A stretch of DNA of 64,000 bases, from positions 248,001 to 312,000 of the forward strand of contig OY282371.1 in the NCBI GenBank assembly GCA_958295715.1, given 5' to 3'. Below the pieces are notes generated by a model that was not told the DNA's origin, did not search any database, and was given only the letters and a program-made list of their open reading frames with translations. The position numbers were made by a program, and so were the translations under genes. This DNA is from an uncultured Dehalococcoidia bacterium. GTDB taxonomy: Bacteria; Chloroflexota; Dehalococcoidia; Lucifugimonadales; GCA-2712585. Positions 62,489-64,000 of the stretch are shown piece after piece (the first letter of the stretch is position 1; each line of letters starts with the position of its first letter).

Positions 62489-62959
62489 TCAGCTTCCCTT
62501 GGCCCTTGACCGCCTCTTTGGAGGACGCGACGCCTCGTAGAACCCGACCCACTCCTCCATCGGAACGCGCCCGACCGCCTCGCCTATAAGCTCCAGGGGC
62601 ATGTCGGCCAGGGTCCTGAAGCGGACGCAGGACTTGCCCATGTTCAGCCGCTTGCCGGTGGCCTCGTACCGGTCCAGGAACCACTGCCTGGAGGCCTCGT
62701 CGGCGTAGATGTTCATCAGGTGCACCGAGATGTATCGCTTCTCCGAGGCCAGGGCCGCGTACATGAGGGGATGGCCGTTGTAGGTCTTTGGATACCGCTC
62801 CAGGGGGACCACGTAGGCTATCATGCCGAAATCCATGATCTCCTCGTAGCCCGCCGGGAGGTTGGCCAGGACCACCTCCCGCACGGCGGACACGGCCTCG
62901 CGCCGCTCCGGCGTCAACTCTTCAAGATACTGCTCCACCGTGGCCGCGTCGCTCTTCAA
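62489..62959 (-). CDS. DUF1801 domain protein
   Basis: The 156-aa protein belongs to the DUF1801 (YdhG-like) family: LPAGYEEIMDFGMIAYVVPL, then KRYISVHLMNIYAD and SCVRFRTLADMPLELIGEAV. The fold resembles an iron-chaperone or frataxin-like unit but the role is unknown. TTG 62959 is the start; AGGAGG stands seven bases upstream. It is convergent with the permease gene. Confidence 0.85.
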   Translation of the reverse strand: MKSDAATVEQYLEELTPERREAVSAVREVVLANLPAGYEEIMDFGMIAYVVPLERYPKTYNGHPLMYAALASEKRYISVHLMNIYADEASRQWFLDRYEATGKRLNMGKSCVRFRTLADMPLELIGEAVGRVPMEEWVGFYEASRPPKRRSRAKGS

Positions 62960-63093
62960 AGGCCGCCTCCTTGCCGCGCGACTCCTAGCCCAACGGGGCC
63001 GCCGCGCCGCATCGATTCTACCACACCCCGGTTCTCAGGCGAGGGGGGGCCAAGTTTCCGCTTTAGCTCTGCGCGGAAGGCCCAATCCTGAAC

Positions 63094-63414
63094 TTAGACG
63101 TCTGAAGAGCTTCCCTCAGCATATGCGATAAAGAAACCAAAAGGTATGCCAGGAATGGGTGTGATTGGATCGTCGGTTGAACCGCTGGAGATATCTTGTT
63201 CAAAGGCTCGGCGGCTACTCAAGATCAAATCTTTGAGTTCTTGATGAAGCGGTTCAGTTTTTTCTTGAGTAGGGATTATCGGGCTAGATATATCGAAGGT
63301 AAGAGTAATCTTGCACTCGTCACATTTAAGGCAGTAGAGACCGTTCTCGGTTGGCTTGGGCTTTGTTGTGCGTTGACATGTGAGGCATTTGAACGCTTCG
63401 AAATTACGAGACAT
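63094..63414 (-). CDS. Small zinc-ribbon protein, unknown
   Basis: The 106-aa product has a two-knuckle zinc ribbon: FKCLTCQRTTK and GLYCLKCDECKI (C-x2-C pairs). The remainder is polar, with a helix (PLHQELKDLILSSRRAFEQ). I recognise no family. AAGGAG five bases ahead of ATG 63414 supports translation. Base composition is AT-richer than the window, as for the next gene, and both lie between the inverted repeats. Confidence 0.6.
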   Translation of the reverse strand: MSRNFEAFKCLTCQRTTKPKPTENGLYCLKCDECKITLTFDISSPIIPTQEKTEPLHQELKDLILSSRRAFEQDISSGSTDDPITPIPGIPFGFFIAYAEGSSSDV

Positions 63415-63623
63415 AATGCTCCTTAAAATGAATAAATTGACGCTACTCTAGTAAAGAGTTAGGATTTGACCACTCTACCACGAGTACGTATTCCAAACAA
63501 GTAGGAGCGCGTGAGATATAGGCAAGGGCATGACTCTCATGCCCCCTTGAGGCTCACGTGTTGGGATAGACTGCTTGTGGTAGAGAAGTCTAAATCCTTG
63601 CCGCAAGGGGGTTCTAAATTGCC

Positions 63624-63839
63624 GTGGAAGTAGGAATAGGAATTCTTTGTTGGGTGTTGATGGCAGGCTTCGCTATCTTTATAGCCGGGGAGAAGGGATA
63701 TAGCAGTGGATTCTGGACTGTATGCGCAGTTTTATTTGCTCCGTTAACATTTTTGACTATGTTAGGACTACCGGATAGGTTGGCTCGCCCTGCTCCACCA
63801 TCAGAATCGCCTGAAAGTGATGACAAAGAAGGTCAATGA
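63624..63839 (+). CDS. Small two-helix membrane protein
   Basis: The 71-aa product has two hydrophobic segments (IGILCWVLMAGFAIFIAG and FWTVCAVLFAPLTFLTMLGL) joined by a short charged loop (EKGYSS), then an acidic tail. It resembles the many small integral proteins with a G-x-x-x-x-F-W turn; no function is known. GTG 63624 is behind AAGGGGG at a longer than usual distance. It diverges from the zinc-ribbon gene. Confidence 0.5.
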   Translation: MEVGIGILCWVLMAGFAIFIAGEKGYSSGFWTVCAVLFAPLTFLTMLGLPDRLARPAPPSESPESDDKEGQ

Positions 63840-63950
63840 TGTAGTTATGGGGGCGAAATGCCGCCCCGCTCATGGCCCAACGGGGCCGGGGCGCGCCTGA
63901 GGACCGGGGTGTGGTAGAACCTATGCGGCACGGCGGGAGTCAGAGTTTCC

Positions 63951-63979
63951 GTCATTCCCGCGCAGGCGGGAATCCATCC
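63951..63979. repeat. Dispersed palindrome at the right edge
   Basis: CGTCATTCCCGCGCAGG and its inverted half CGGGAATCCATCC form the same hairpin as elsewhere. It lies outside the low-GC segment. Confidence 0.85.
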
Positions 63980-64000
63980 CCCGGCCCTCAGACGTCTGAA

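Larger units (their letters stand above)
62999..63936. mobile_element. Candidate non-autonomous element: low-GC segment between inverted repeats
   Basis: A 45-bp sequence at 62999-63043 recurs in inverted form at 63892-63936 (about 86% identity, with TTCTACCACACCCCGGT shared). The 850 bp between them is visibly lower in GC than the surroundings and contains two small reading frames but no transposase. This fits a MITE or a decayed insertion. Confidence 0.5.

Overview
This 64 kb window is GC-rich chromosomal DNA with short gene distances, many GTG and TTG starts and clear Shine-Dalgarno sites. The gene content suggests a free-living, heterotrophic member of the Chloroflexota, most like the Dehalococcoidia/SAR202 group: an F420-type LLM oxidoreductase, several amidohydrolases, a penicillin acylase, a betaine/proline-reductase-like selenoprotein family member, GYD, NIPSNAP and KTSC proteins, Thr-Pro-rich lipoprotein linkers and the MEP isoprenoid enzyme IspH. 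This placement is inference from family composition; no rRNA is present.

Layout. 1-2.8 kb: housekeeping genes on the minus strand (FmdB-like zinc ribbon, YraN, RNase HII, MnmA). 3.3-11.5 kb: amidohydrolase, glucose-6-phosphate isomerase, a thioredoxin-like lipoprotein, the RpiB-ROK sugar pair, gamma-carbonic anhydrase and an MFS carrier. 11.5-20.9 kb: CapA-like protein, small EamA transporter, S9 peptidase, Ca/Na antiporter, a second MFS carrier and CcdA. 20.9-22.5 kb: a two-gene unit of a PD-(D/E)XK nuclease-like protein and a GrdB-family protein with an in-frame TGA followed by a SECIS-like hairpin. 23-38.9 kb: RlmB, GYD protein, zinc alcohol dehydrogenase, lipoprotein protease, glutamine-synthetase-like ligase, class III aminotransferase, threonine synthase, LLM oxidoreductase, penicillin acylase and IspH. 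39-40 kb: an IS30 element. 40.4-48.6 kb: Rieske ferredoxin, amidohydrolase, PAP2 and GDPD lipid enzymes, SDR, M20 amidohydrolase, twin aldo/keto reductases and NIPSNAP.

48.9-54.0 kb is a defence island of lower GC: HicBA toxin-antitoxin, a membrane protein with a TIR-like (MTH538) protein, then SIR2-HerA-KTSC. The three modules each follow a near-identical leader carrying TATAAT, the strongest sign that they belong together. 54.1-59.9 kb holds a tightly overlapping cassette (glycosyltransferase, radical SAM/SPASM, a WG-repeat/O-methyltransferase fusion), then a histidine phosphatase and a convergent sugar-nucleotide epimerase. 60-64 kb has tRNA-Ala(TGC), a flavin-type split-barrel protein, an ethanolamine-type permease, a DUF1801 protein and a low-GC segment bounded by 45-bp inverted repeats.

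Nearly every intergenic gap over 300 bp is filled with one dispersed palindrome family (ATTCCCG, six variable bases, CGGGAAT) in either orientation, often paired around a conserved core with a second palindrome (GGGCGCGTGCGCCC-like). Other long repeats are layered on it. The IS30 copy sits inside one of these palindromes.
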